Of a DNA stretch of 64,000 nucleotides, positions 10,195 to 18,114 are shown in pieces. Made by a program: the position numbers and the translations under genes. Position 1 is the first letter of the stretch, and every line of letters begins with the position of its first letter. The notes below the pieces were generated by a model. It searched no databases, had not been told where the DNA came from, and worked only from the letters and a program-made list of their open reading frames with translations. Source of the DNA: Mucilaginibacter gotjawali (lineage in GTDB: Bacteria > Bacteroidota > Bacteroidia > Sphingobacteriales > Sphingobacteriaceae); NCBI RefSeq assembly GCF_002355435.1, contig NZ_AP017313.1, forward strand, positions 806,001-870,000, read 5' to 3'.

Positions 10195-10330
10195 TAAAAA
10201 CAAAAACCCCGCATCTGTACAGACACGGGGCCAAAATCACAACAATTGTTTAACCTTTCGGTCAATTCCTAACTGCAACGTGATTATGTTATAAAAACGC
10301 TTTTATTTGCAATAAGTTTTATAACTGAAC
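10195..10330 (-). ncRNA. Candidate small RNA ending in an orphan intrinsic terminator
   Basis: On the minus strand a hairpin (CCCCG 10207-10211 with CGGGG 10226-10230, enclosing the palindrome TCTGTACAGA) is followed by TTTTTGTTTTT. No open reading frame ends upstream of it on that strand, because the region lies between divergently oriented genes. A short transcript starting around 10300-10330 and stopping here would explain it. The 5' end is a guess; no promoter was identified. Confidence 0.35.
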
Positions 10331-10454
10331 TGCTTATCGAAAATATTTATTTTGTTATCCTGTAACGAAATCAATATTTATGAGTCACAATAAAAGAATT
10401 CCCGCAATTTCAGTTTACCTTTATACCAACTAAATTAATAACCAGTATTTCACT

Positions 10455-10988
10455 ATGAAAAGATCATTTCAATTGAAGGCCCTTACCGTTTTTGTATGCG
10501 CCTTTTTAGTATCGTCTATAGCTTTTGCGCAAAAGGGTAAAGACGGAAAACCTATACCAAGCCCCCGCGATAGTGTAAGCGGAACTGTAGCAGGTTCAAA
10601 TATTAAAATATGGTATGGCAGCCCGTCGGTTAAAGGCCGCGTAATTTTTGGCGAACTTGAGCCATGGGACAAAGTTTACCGTGCCGGCGCCAATGAAGCC
10701 ACACAGTTTACCACCAGCAAAGACATTAAAGTTGAAGGCCAGGTGCTGCCCGCCGGTACTTATGCCTTTTTTGTGATCCCGGCAAAAACCGGGCAATGGA
10801 CCGTTATTTTTAACAAAAAAGCCAAACAATGGGGCGCATTTAGCTACGATAAAAGCCTCGACCAGTTGCGTGTAATGGTAACCCCAAAAACGATTAGCAA
10901 CCAGGAAAGAATGGTTTACAAGCTAAACAAAAAAGGGTTTAGTATGGATTGGGCCACCACAAGTGTGCCGGTAACTATCAGCAAGTAA
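10455..10988 (+). CDS. DUF2911 secreted protein
   Basis: 177 residues with a clear signal peptide (1-25, SSIAFAQ). The mature part carries the DUF2911 signatures: SPRDSVSGTVAGSNIKIWYGSPSVKGR, WDKVYRAGANEATQF split over 65-85, and LPAGTYAFFVIP near 100. DUF2911 proteins are small secreted or periplasmic beta proteins of unknown function, common in Bacteroidota. It is single-copy here and monocistronic: a plus-strand intrinsic terminator follows 25 bp after the stop. Confidence 0.9.
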   Translation: MKRSFQLKALTVFVCAFLVSSIAFAQKGKDGKPIPSPRDSVSGTVAGSNIKIWYGSPSVKGRVIFGELEPWDKVYRAGANEATQFTTSKDIKVEGQVLPAGTYAFFVIPAKTGQWTVIFNKKAKQWGAFSYDKSLDQLRVMVTPKTISNQERMVYKLNKKGFSMDWATTSVPVTISK

Positions 10989-11012
10989 ATACAACCGTTA
11001 AATATTTTGAAG

Positions 11013-11041
11013 AGCTCCCGGTTACCCCGGGGGCTTTTTTG
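11013..11041 (+). terminator. Intrinsic terminator of the DUF2911 gene
   Basis: A GC-rich stem (AGCTCCCGG pairing with CCGGGGGCT through one G-T wobble) closed by a short loop and followed by a T6 run, 25 bp after the stop codon. Confidence 0.8.
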
Positions 11042-11067
11042 TTGGATTTGATAGTTTAAACATAAAG

Positions 11068-11098
11068 TTTTGGCAGGTTTTAATAAGCATTATATTTA
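11068..11098 (+). promoter_or_regulatory. Predicted promoter of the DUF3810 gene
   Basis: TTTTG (11068-11072), an 18-bp spacer and TATATTTA (11091-11098) match the Bacteroidota TTTG/TAnnTTTG promoter with one mismatch. The ATG at 11105 lies about 7 bp past the -7 box, so the mRNA would be leaderless or almost so. Confidence 0.5.
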
Positions 11099-11104
11099 CG
11101 CCCA

Positions 11105-12538
11105 ATGAAGCTTACCCCGGGCAAAAAAAAATTAATGATACGGATTGGCGTTATTGTGGCGCTGGAGATCATTAATATTTTATTAATGTGGCTTGCCAAT
11201 TACCCAAAACTGGTTGAGCGCTATTATGCCGAAGGCTTTTACCCGGTTATTTGTAAAATATTGCACCCGGTATTCAATATTTTCCCCTTTAGTGTTGGCG
11301 ACGTTTTTTACATACTGGTTAGCGCTTACCTGTTGTATGCCCTGTTCCGGCTTATTAAACTGGCATTTAAAAGGCAATTTAAACAGGCAGTTATGTTTTT
11401 ACTTGCTTTAATTATTGTTGTGCAAACAGGCATCCTGGTGTTTTACTTGTTTTGGGGGATGAACTATTTCCGCCCCGGTGCAGGGGAGCGGCTTAACCTG
11501 AGGGATACCGGCTACACCACCGAAAATCTTGTCAAAGTAACCAATATGCTGATAGACAGTGCCAACGTTGCCCGTGCCAGGATAAACCCCGCTGATCTTC
11601 AGCAAAATAACGACAGCATTTATCACACCGCCATAGCTGCGGTAAAAAGGCTTTCGGCCGATTCGGCTAACTTCCGCACCTGGTACCCGCGCGTTAAATC
11701 GTCGTTGCTTACCCCGCTGATGAATTACATGGGCACCTCCGGTTATTATGATCCCTTTACCGGCGAGGCGCAAATGAATTCGCAAATGCCCCTGGTGAAC
11801 AGGCCATTTGTAGCCTGCCACGAGCTGTCACACCAGGTAGGATTCGCTACCGAAGATGAAGCCAACTTTGGCGGTTTTATTGCCGGTATCAACTCCCCCG
11901 ACCGCCTGCTGCGCTACTCGGCCTATAATTTGGCGGTAGAGGAATGTATGTATGCCCTATTTTTTAGAGATAGCCTGCAGTTTAAAAAGCTAAAACCCCG
12001 TCTCTCGCTGCCGGTGCGTAACGATTACAAGGCCGAGCGCCTTTATTGGCAAAAATATGAGAGCAGGCTCAACCGCATCAGCGGTATCTTTTACGATCAT
12101 TTCCTCAAACACAACAACCAGCCCCAGGGCCTGGGCACCTATAACCGCATGGTGCTTTTAGTGATGGCTAAGTACAGGCCGATGGTGGAGCATGGGGCAC
12201 GTGCAGATTCAACAGAAGAAAAATTCGATTCATTTTTCAGCAAGTTTCAAACGGATTCCGTATTTCAAAAATCGAGGATCGTTTTTCCTCTTAAATATAA
12301 GGTTTCAAGTGATGAAGGTGAAAGCGGCACTGTTAAGTTTATTCCAAAGAACAAGTTGAGCTATTTCGGCCTTTTTGTGGCAAATGGAAAAAAGGGGATC
12401 ATCAAACAAATTAACCTAAACCCGGCCACGGTTAAAATACAGTTTCAAATAAAAGATACCGGTTATCAAAAAGATTTCACTTTTGTTAAAAAGCGCGGCC
12501 AATGGCAACTTGTTTTTATTGAGGATAATTCTGATTGA
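11105..12538 (+). CDS. DUF3810 membrane metallopeptidase-like protein with an extra in-frame tail
   Basis: 477 residues. Three N-terminal membrane helices (about 10-30, 55-80, 95-118) lead into a domain with CHELSHQVGFATEDEANF near 238, an HExxH zinc-protease motif with a downstream EDEAN typical of DUF3810. DUF3810 proteins usually end near residue 365, just after the NRMVLLVMAKYRPMVE segment. Here the frame continues for about 110 residues (EEKFDSFFSKF, then IVFPLKYKV, ending WQLVFIEDNSD) that resemble DUF4348-type lipoproteins. The 131 bp encoding the junction (12061-12191) occur again at 13182-13312, so the tail arrived by insertion or duplication. Whether the longer protein is stable is unknown. 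Confidence 0.85.
   Translation: MKLTPGKKKLMIRIGVIVALEIINILLMWLANYPKLVERYYAEGFYPVICKILHPVFNIFPFSVGDVFYILVSAYLLYALFRLIKLAFKRQFKQAVMFLLALIIVVQTGILVFYLFWGMNYFRPGAGERLNLRDTGYTTENLVKVTNMLIDSANVARARINPADLQQNNDSIYHTAIAAVKRLSADSANFRTWYPRVKSSLLTPLMNYMGTSGYYDPFTGEAQMNSQMPLVNRPFVACHELSHQVGFATEDEANFGGFIAGINSPDRLLRYSAYNLAVEECMYALFFRDSLQFKKLKPRLSLPVRNDYKAERLYWQKYESRLNRISGIFYDHFLKHNNQPQGLGTYNRMVLLVMAKYRPMVEHGARADSTEEKFDSFFSKFQTDSVFQKSRIVFPLKYKVSSDEGESGTVKFIPKNKLSYFGLFVANGKKGIIKQINLNPATVKIQFQIKDTGYQKDFTFVKKRGQWQLVFIEDNSD
12061..12191 (+). repeat. 131-bp direct repeat, copy 1 (inside the DUF3810 gene)
   Basis: Matches 13182-13312 at 129 of 131 positions by direct reading (differences C/T and C/G). It codes for SRLNRISGIFYDHFL through KYRPMVE of the DUF3810 protein and ends exactly where the new tail begins. 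Confidence 0.95.
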
Positions 12539-12578
12539 GGTTACCACAGATTCAAATAAACCGGAGTGACGGTAAATG

Positions 12579-12681
12579 AGTCGATAGACCATAGTCCATG
12601 GCGGGAAAAACCGTTTGGAAATACTTAGAAACACTACCAACATGTGTTTCCAATGTTTCCAAATGTTAGTAACAACTATGA
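12579..12681. repeat. Two-module dispersed repeat, copy 1
   Basis: Module one is GTCGATAGACCATAGTCCATGG; module two is a palindrome-like block with TTTGGAAA, ACACTACCAACA and TGTTTCCAATGTTTCCAAA. The same modules recur at 13313-13500, 23404-23552, 24441-24532, 38175-39725, 40075-40165 and 40290-40475. Non-coding. Confidence 0.8.
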
Positions 12682-12690
12682 AATTTAATT

Positions 12691-13065
12691 ATGAAAGAAA
12701 TTGCAAACAAATTGGTCGAAATTTTGAAACAGCAAGCCGAATTATTTTTATTGGATGCCGGGCAATTCTTTCCTTTCGGTACGTATATCAATATGCAAAA
12801 TGAGATCATACCAGTTGGTGCTTATTTTGAAAATGATCAAACATCATCAGCTGAAGTAATTGAATTGCTTGAAAAAGCACTGAATGATCACATTGAAAAG
12901 AGAGAATGCCAAATCGCAGCCATTGCCATTGATGTCACTATCAAAGAAAACCAGGTGAGTTATGACGCGATTGAATTACGTTTTTTTGAGCCTGAAAAGG
13001 AAGCCTGCAATATGTATCTTAAATATACTATTAAAGGCAGCACAGTTGAATTTACCCAAGCCTGA
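12691..13065 (+). CDS. Unrecognised 124-residue protein within the inserted segment
   Basis: A soluble acidic alpha/beta protein without signal peptide or membrane helix: helix-rich start (MKEIANKLVEILKQQAELFLL), a PFGTYINMQNEIIPVGAYF beta segment near 30-48, an amphipathic helix (SSAEVIELLEKALNDHIEKRE) and C-terminal strands. The beta/helix/beta pattern resembles small immunity-type proteins, but no family is claimed. It lies between the two copies of the 131-bp repeat, so it probably arrived with the tail of the DUF3810 gene. It is preceded by the dispersed repeat. It is more AT-rich than its neighbours, which hints at transfer. Confidence 0.7.
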   Translation: MKEIANKLVEILKQQAELFLLDAGQFFPFGTYINMQNEIIPVGAYFENDQTSSAEVIELLEKALNDHIEKRECQIAAIAIDVTIKENQVSYDAIELRFFEPEKEACNMYLKYTIKGSTVEFTQA

Positions 13066-13141
13066 TTGCGCAAACTATAGCAACTGTTTCCAATTAGCCA
13101 ACCTAAACATATTACAAGAGCTGAAAGCTCATTTTATGCTT

Positions 13142-13175
13142 TACCGCGAGTTACGCTGCGCTAAACTCGCGGTAG
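13142..13175. repeat. 11-bp inverted repeat next to the direct-repeat boundary
   Basis: TACCGCGAGTT and AACTCGCGGTA form a strong stem with a 12-nt loop. It ends 6 bp before copy 2 of the 131-bp repeat and has no T run, so it is not an obvious terminator. Confidence 0.7.
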
Positions 13176-13181
13176 CAAAGG

Positions 13182-13320
13182 GAGCAGGCTCAACCGCATC
13201 AGCGGTATCTTTTACGATCATTTCCTCAAACATAACAACCAGCCCCAGGGCCTGGGCACCTATAACCGGATGGTGCTTTTAGTGATGGCTAAGTACAGGC
13301 CGATGGTGGAGCGTAGTCCA
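13182..13320 (+). pseudogene. Displaced 3' end of the DUF3810 gene (direct repeat, copy 2)
   Basis: Bases 13182-13312 repeat 12061-12191. In the same frame they encode SRLNRISGIFYDHFL through KYRPMVE and then RSP and a stop at 13318-13320. A stop here would give a protein of about 366 residues, the normal DUF3810 length, so this is probably the original end of the gene, now cut off from its start by about 990 bp. The stop codon lies inside the adjoining dispersed repeat (TAGTCCATAG). Confidence 0.75.
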
Positions 13321-13500
13321 TAGCTGGTGGTTCATGGTCGGAGCAAAGTCTTTTGGAAACAATCAGAAACACTACCAACATTTGTTTCCAAATGTTTCCA
13401 ATTTGGCTATGGTCTATGGTCCATTGACTATGGTCTTTCCCATCCATGGTACATCGATTATAGTCTTTCCTGCCATGAACCGTGAACCATCAACTATGAA
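13313..13500. repeat. Two-module dispersed repeat, copy 2 (expanded)
   Basis: Holds the GGAAAC/ACCAACA/GTTTCC palindromic block (13354-13402) and several tandem variants of the CTATGGTCCATTGACTATGG block up to 13500. It begins directly at the end of the 131-bp direct repeat. Confidence 0.75.
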
Positions 13501-13505
13501 TCACC

Positions 13506-14027
13506 TCACACTTCCACGCCTTTTTCGGTAAACCGCAGCTGGTTAAGGCCGGCCTGTACGGAGTTGCCATAGCCGTTATTGTTTACAAAAAGCTTTTCGC
13601 TTTGTGCGCTGATGTGCAGGTCGCCCAGGATAAAGTCGCCAAAAATGCGGATCACTACCACCGGCATACTCACTTCCAGTTCGGCGGTAATGTTATGTTC
13701 AAGGCTCATGGCGGTATCATCGTCCAATTGATGTATGTGGATGAGGGTGCTGCCATCCGTTCTTAAAACCTCAACACTGTCGCGTGCGGTTTTTACAGTA
13801 TAGGGTCCGGCATTTACGGCTTTGTTGGCAAGCAATGTAACAGGCGTGCCGTTAAGGTCTTTGATATTAATGTCGCAATCCAGGTGAGTTTCGGGAGCAG
13901 GGGCACCCTGGTCGTGGTAAACGGAGTTGATCCTCAGAAATTCCTTGTCTTCCCCCAAATTGGCATAGCTGATCACCTTACTGTGAACAACAAACGCGTT
14001 CGATCCGATAATATAGGCGTATTTCAT
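13506..14027 (-). CDS. Conserved-looking hypothetical protein, beta-rich
   Basis: 173 residues, no signal peptide or membrane helix. The sequence alternates short strands (MKYAYIIGSNAFVVHSKVISY at the start; TLIHIHQLDDDTAMSLEH in the middle; MPVVVIRIFGDFILGDLHIS near 125). I do not recognise a family. Probably cytoplasmic. It is transcribed towards the DUF3810 insertion region and starts 134 bp downstream of a minus-strand intrinsic terminator, so it likely has its own promoter. Confidence 0.7.
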   Translation of the reverse strand: MKYAYIIGSNAFVVHSKVISYANLGEDKEFLRINSVYHDQGAPAPETHLDCDINIKDLNGTPVTLLANKAVNAGPYTVKTARDSVEVLRTDGSTLIHIHQLDDDTAMSLEHNITAELEVSMPVVVIRIFGDFILGDLHISAQSEKLFVNNNGYGNSVQAGLNQLRFTEKGVEV

Positions 14028-14151
14028 GATATGGGTTTTTTAATAGATAATAGCAGAAATGACGAAAATGTTTATACTATTTTTTTAAAACCGGCAGAAA
14101 TAAAACAGGGGGTGTTAAAGGTATTAAAGGAATCTTCGGGAACGTTACCGG

Positions 14152-14232
14152 AAATAAAAAATGCGTTCCGTATCTCACCCCGGAACGCATTACAACATCA
14201 TCAATCAAATAATGTTGATCAACTAAATCTCA
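14152..14232 (-). ncRNA. Candidate terminator-ended RNA element, copy 1
   Basis: On the minus strand the order is GATTTAGTTGAT (14218-14229), 27 nt, then a perfect 10-bp hairpin (ATGCGTTCCG/CGGAACGCAT, 14161-14190) with loop GGGTGAGATA, then a T-rich run. The same 12-mer, spacing (28 nt), stem core and GGTGAGA loop occur at 46014-46091. No gene on this strand ends upstream, so the terminator needs its own transcript. The rest of the 471-bp gap 14028-14498 shows nothing recognisable. Confidence 0.45.
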
Positions 14233-14498
14233 GACCTCATGTTTACTGATCATCCAAGTTCTTTATTTGAAAAATACCAGTCAGATTGCGACCGGCAGTT
14301 TAGAAATGCATTTGGTTTCCCGGAGCAAAATTAATGCCCAAGTGTTTTATTTTCAGCTATTTTGCCAAACAGCTTACTTTTAACGGGGGCTTTGTAATAT
14401 TATTATGTAATATAACGTAAAATTAAGAATATTTTAGAAAAATTGTATCAGGTTGTGTTTTTTGTTTTAAATTATTCTGCAAAAATAGTGTTGCTACG

Positions 14499-16673
14499 AT
14501 GAAATACATATTATTATTAGTGATCGTCCTGATGCGCTTTGCCGGCTTCGCTCAAAAAAACACAGCCGCTGCAATAAAGCGATTTGAGGCCGAAGCCAGG
14601 GCGGTTACCATCATTCGTGATAACTGGGGTATCCCTCATATTTATGGTAAAACCGATGCTGACGCTGTTTTTGGGCTGATGTATGCTGAATGCGAAGACA
14701 ATTTTAAAGGCATCGAACAAAATTATTTATACCAGCTGGGCAAACTTACCGAAGTAGATGGCGACAAAAGTTTATACCAGGATATACAGTTACAAATGAT
14801 TGCGGACACAGCTGACGCGATAAAAGATTATCAAACCGCACAACCCGGATTTCGTAAACTATTGGATGCTTTTGCCGACGGGTTGAACTATTATCTATAC
14901 AAGCACCCTGAGGTTAAACCGGCTGTTTTTCAGTATTTTGAACCCTGGTATGCGCTCATGTTTACGGATGGCAGCGTATCCGCCACCGTTACGGGCGGCT
15001 TAACCCTGGAAGATACACGCAATTTGTTTGGTAAGGGGGATGAAAAGCTGGGCGCTATTAATAAACCTGCAGTTGACGAAAGGGAGACAGGATCAAACGG
15101 TTTTGCCATAGCGCCATCGCGTTCGGCATCGGGGCATGCGCTGTTGTATATCAATCCGCATGTGCCTTTTTATTTCCGCAGCGAGGTGCAAATGGCAAGT
15201 GATGAAGGGCTTAACGTTTACGGCGCAGTTACCTGGGGGCAGTTTTTTGTTTACCAGGGCTTTAACCGGCACTGCGGCTGGATGCATACCAGCAGTAATG
15301 CCGATGTAGGCGACCTGTATGCCGAAAAGGTTGTTAAAAAAGACGGCCATTGGTTTTACGAATACAACGGCGCATTAAAACCGGTTAATGAACGTAAGCT
15401 GGTAATAAAAGTTAAAACAGGCGATCATACCGAAGAAAAAACAATTACCGGTTATTATACCCACCATGGGCCGGTACTGGGCAGCCGCGAGGGCAAATGG
15501 CTGGCGCTGAAAGCCAATAACCGGTCGTACAACGCCCTGCTTGAATCCTGGCTCATTACTAAGGCCAATACTTTTGCTGAATATAAAAAAGCGATGGGCC
15601 TGCTTTCCAACGGCACCAATAATACGGTTTATGCCGACGACCAGGGTAATATTGCATTTTGGTATGGCAATTTTATGCCGAAACGCGACCCGAAAGTCGA
15701 CTGGACCTTACCTGTAGACGGTACCACCCCGGCAACCGAATGGCAGGGACTGCACACGGTGGATGAAATTGTCCATGTGTATAACCCCGCTACGGGCTGG
15801 ATCCAGAATTGCAATTCAACTCCTTATGCATCATCTGGCAAAAGCAGCCCCGATAAAAATAAATACCCGGCGTACATGGCGCCCGACGGGCAAAACTACC
15901 GCGCTGTAAATGCCATTAAATTATTAAAGGATGCCAGGCAACTTACACTTGACGGCCTTATTGCCAAAGGGTACGACCATTACCTGGCCGCCTTTGATGT
16001 TTTGCTGCCGGCCCTGTTTAAGGCTTACGATACAGCGCCCGATTCGGAAAAGCAGCCGCTTGCCGAACCCATAACCGTATTAAAACGATGGGATAAACGT
16101 TCGGCTATCAATTCAGTCGCCACCACGCTTGCGGTGGAATGGGGAACCCTGATGATGCGCTCAATGCCCCCGGCCAAAACGGCCGAAGCAGCTGTTTACG
16201 TAACGGATAGGGTGGACAATATGGTGAACACCCTGCCGCAACGTATTTATACCGGTAATTTAAAACAAGCAGTAATTGATTTAGGTAAGCGCTATGGAAC
16301 ATGGAAGCTGCCATGGGGCGACATCAACCGCTACCAGCGCCCTGCAGACGGTATTACCTTTAGCGATAGCCGGCCAAGCCTGCCTGTTGGGCAAACTTCG
16401 TCGTTGTTTGGGCAGCTGCCATCATTTGTGAGCCGAACCATGAATACACAAAAACGGTATGGCTATTCGGGCAATAGTTTTATTGCAGCTGTGGAATTTG
16501 GTACCCGAATTAAGGCAAAAAGCATTATAACCGGCGGAGAATCATTCAATTCCACTTCAAAAAACTATACAGACCAGGCTGGCATGTATATTGAAGGTAA
16601 GTTTAAAGATGTATGGTTTTATAAAAAAGAGGTGTTGAAACATGCCGCAAAAACATACCATCCGGGAATGTGA
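14499..16673 (+). CDS. Penicillin-acylase family Ntn hydrolase
   Basis: 724 residues with a signal peptide (1-18, FAGFAQ). The alpha chain begins with VTIIRDNWGIPHIYGKTDAD near 36, the classic family start. Autocatalytic cleavage is expected at TG|SNGFAIAPSRS near residue 198, which frees an N-terminal serine nucleophile for the beta chain. Beta-chain features include INPHVPF, the GHxx-like GRNR-equivalent WGQFFVYQGFNRHCGWMHT split around 250, and NNTVYADDQGNIAFWYGN near 370. Family members hydrolyse amide bonds of acylated substrates such as beta-lactams, acyl-homoserine lactones or lipid-linked amides in the periplasm. The substrate cannot be told here. It is followed 46 bp later by a small secreted protein. 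Confidence 0.92.
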   Translation: MKYILLLVIVLMRFAGFAQKNTAAAIKRFEAEARAVTIIRDNWGIPHIYGKTDADAVFGLMYAECEDNFKGIEQNYLYQLGKLTEVDGDKSLYQDIQLQMIADTADAIKDYQTAQPGFRKLLDAFADGLNYYLYKHPEVKPAVFQYFEPWYALMFTDGSVSATVTGGLTLEDTRNLFGKGDEKLGAINKPAVDERETGSNGFAIAPSRSASGHALLYINPHVPFYFRSEVQMASDEGLNVYGAVTWGQFFVYQGFNRHCGWMHTSSNADVGDLYAEKVVKKDGHWFYEYNGALKPVNERKLVIKVKTGDHTEEKTITGYYTHHGPVLGSREGKWLALKANNRSYNALLESWLITKANTFAEYKKAMGLLSNGTNNTVYADDQGNIAFWYGNFMPKRDPKVDWTLPVDGTTPATEWQGLHTVDEIVHVYNPATGWIQNCNSTPYASSGKSSPDKNKYPAYMAPDGQNYRAVNAIKLLKDARQLTLDGLIAKGYDHYLAAFDVLLPALFKAYDTAPDSEKQPLAEPITVLKRWDKRSAINSVATTLAVEWGTLMMRSMPPAKTAEAAVYVTDRVDNMVNTLPQRIYTGNLKQAVIDLGKRYGTWKLPWGDINRYQRPADGITFSDSRPSLPVGQTSSLFGQLPSFVSRTMNTQKRYGYSGNSFIAAVEFGTRIKAKSIITGGESFNSTSKNYTDQAGMYIEGKFKDVWFYKKEVLKHAAKTYHPGM

Positions 16674-16690
16674 GTGAAGATCAAAATAAG

Positions 16691-16698
16691 TATATTTG
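16691..16698 (+). promoter_or_regulatory. -7 box before the 163-residue secreted protein
   Basis: TATATTTG matches the Bacteroidota -7 consensus exactly and lies 20 bp before the ATG at 16719. No convincing -33 TTG is visible. Confidence 0.4.
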
Positions 16699-16718
16699 AG
16701 TAACCATTACTTTTTACC

Positions 16719-17210
16719 ATGAAAAAATACCTGTTCCTTTTACCTTTACTGCTTTTAGGCAGCGCCAAAATGTACGGGCAAAGCATCAAATTTGACCAGC
16801 TGGTTAACCTGGCAACCCTGAATAATGATGCGGTGTATGCCACCCTTAAACAGGGCAATGCTTTTAAACAGGATTACCTTGAAGAGGTAGACGGGCAGCA
16901 AATGGAATATTTTAACAGTATTGGTGCAAAACCCGGTTCTGAAAAAATTGCAGCCGGAAGCTTTGTTAAACTTTATAATGGTACCGTATTGCGTACGCTT
17001 GAATATACCTCAACTGATGTGCAAAACATCATTAATATGGCGGGGCAGGCGAAAAGGTATGGGCTGGATCTGCTGTTTCGGGGTGTTGACGAAACCGATA
17101 ACATTTATTTGTACTCCAATAGTCTTTACATGGTGAATATCCGCATTCGCCGTGACCAGACCATGGGCGTTGTTGAGATTAAGCAGAAAGAATACCTTGG
17201 GTTGGAGTAA
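16719..17210 (+). CDS. Small secreted hypothetical protein
   Basis: 163 residues with a signal peptide (1-21, KMYGQ). The mature protein starts SIKFDQLVNLATLNNDAVYATL, continues with alternating helix and strand segments, and ends with VNIRIRRDQTMGVVEIKQKEYLGLE. The cleavage motif and lack of cysteine point to a soluble periplasmic protein. I do not recognise the family. It has its own TATATTTG box although it closely follows the acylase. Confidence 0.75.
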   Translation: MKKYLFLLPLLLLGSAKMYGQSIKFDQLVNLATLNNDAVYATLKQGNAFKQDYLEEVDGQQMEYFNSIGAKPGSEKIAAGSFVKLYNGTVLRTLEYTSTDVQNIINMAGQAKRYGLDLLFRGVDETDNIYLYSNSLYMVNIRIRRDQTMGVVEIKQKEYLGLE

Positions 17211-17273
17211 TACTTGATTTATTGATCATCCTATTATTATATTTTTCCGAACATCATCATTAATGCTATTAAC

Positions 17274-17525
17274 ATGAAAAAGTTCAAGAAAATACTTTTG
17301 TGTTATGCTGTGGTTTTAGCCGTTGCCGCATTTTATGCCGACTTTCTTTCGCATCAAAAACTCCCTTACCTGCAGGTTATTAATTTTGCATTGTCAATTT
17401 TAAATTTCACGCTCATCGGCATCCTGCTTTACCATTGGGATAAAGTAAGGCGGTGGAACCTGGAAATTGAGCATGCTGTAGAAAATGCTGAGCCGGAACC
17501 TGAAAACGCACTTGCAGCAGGTTAA
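17274..17525 (+). CDS. Small two-helix membrane protein
   Basis: 83 residues: a basic start (MKKFKKI), two predicted membrane helices (about 8-24 and 36-55) and a short acidic C-terminal tail rich in Glu and Ala. No family recognised. It overlaps the end of the convergent DUF4440-like gene by 4 bp. Confidence 0.6.
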   Translation: MKKFKKILLCYAVVLAVAAFYADFLSHQKLPYLQVINFALSILNFTLIGILLYHWDKVRRWNLEIEHAVENAEPEPENALAAG

Positions 17526-17989
17526 CCTGAATGGTCATGCAGGATCTTCCAGCCATATTTGGTATGGATCATTACCAGCGAATACCTGCCCGATCGATCA
17601 GGTAGATTATTCCCATACAAGGTAAATGCCCCGGTTAATAAAGCATAATTATCACCCAATAGCCTCACTTTCATGTCCGAATAACGCAGATTTTGTTTGG
17701 GCATCTTACCGTTAAAGTATTTATTTACATACAAAGCCCTTATGGCATCCAAACCTACCGGGCCCGACGGCATCATCATCGTTGCTGATGGATCGTACAG
17801 GTTCATGAAACTTTCCAGGTCTCCCTTATTCCATTCAGCAGCCGAACTGTCCATTGCTGCGGTAATTTGCGCAGTGGCGGCATCAGCATTAGTTGCCTGG
17901 GCATGTACTTTTGTGGTGGCAAACGCAAAAAGCAGCAACATCACCGCTAAAATCCCTTTTTTATAATACATCAATTTTTGATTTTTCAA
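17522..17989 (-). CDS. SnoaL/DUF4440-like secreted protein
   Basis: 155 residues. A hydrophobic signal (about 10-31, KVHAQ) precedes an NTF2-fold domain: [23 protein letters not shown], an [10 protein letters not shown] helix and the terminal strands [21 protein letters not shown], which is the usual end of the DUF4440/SnoaL group. These cone-shaped folds bind small molecules or act as ketosteroid-isomerase-like enzymes; no activity is predictable. A start at Met7 (17971) would give a more typical signal peptide and is equally likely. Confidence 0.82.
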   Translation of the reverse strand: MKNQKLMYYKKGILAVMLLLFAFATTKVHAQATNADAATAQITAAMDSSAAEWNKGDLESFMNLYDPSATMMMPSGPVGLDAIRALYVNKYFNGKMPKQNLRYSDMKVRLLGDNYALLTGAFTLYGNNLPDRSGRYSLVMIHTKYGWKILHDHSG

Positions 17990-18023
17990 TTTTACACTTA
18001 AACCCGTCCTGCCGTAAGGCAGG

Positions 18024-18114
18024 TTTCACCTTTCACCTTTCACCTTTCACCTTTCACCTTTCACCTTTCACCTTTCACCTTTCACCTTTCACCTTTCACC
18101 TTTCACCTTTCACC
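18024..18114. repeat. Heptanucleotide tandem repeat, 13 copies of TTTCACC
   Basis: Thirteen uninterrupted 7-bp units (91 bp), preceded by the palindrome CCTGCCGTAAGGCAGG (18008-18023). On the minus strand the first unit provides the stop codon (GGTGA) of the TfoX-like gene, so unit number can change without altering that protein. A 7-bp unit is not a multiple of 3, so length change would shift any frame reading through. Confidence 0.95.

Noticed and set aside
12962..13282. 106-residue plus-strand frame
   Set aside because: Reads the 124-residue gene and the direct repeat out of frame.
18024..18114. CRISPR-like array
   Set aside because: Units of 7 bp are contiguous with no spacers, so this is a simple tandem repeat.
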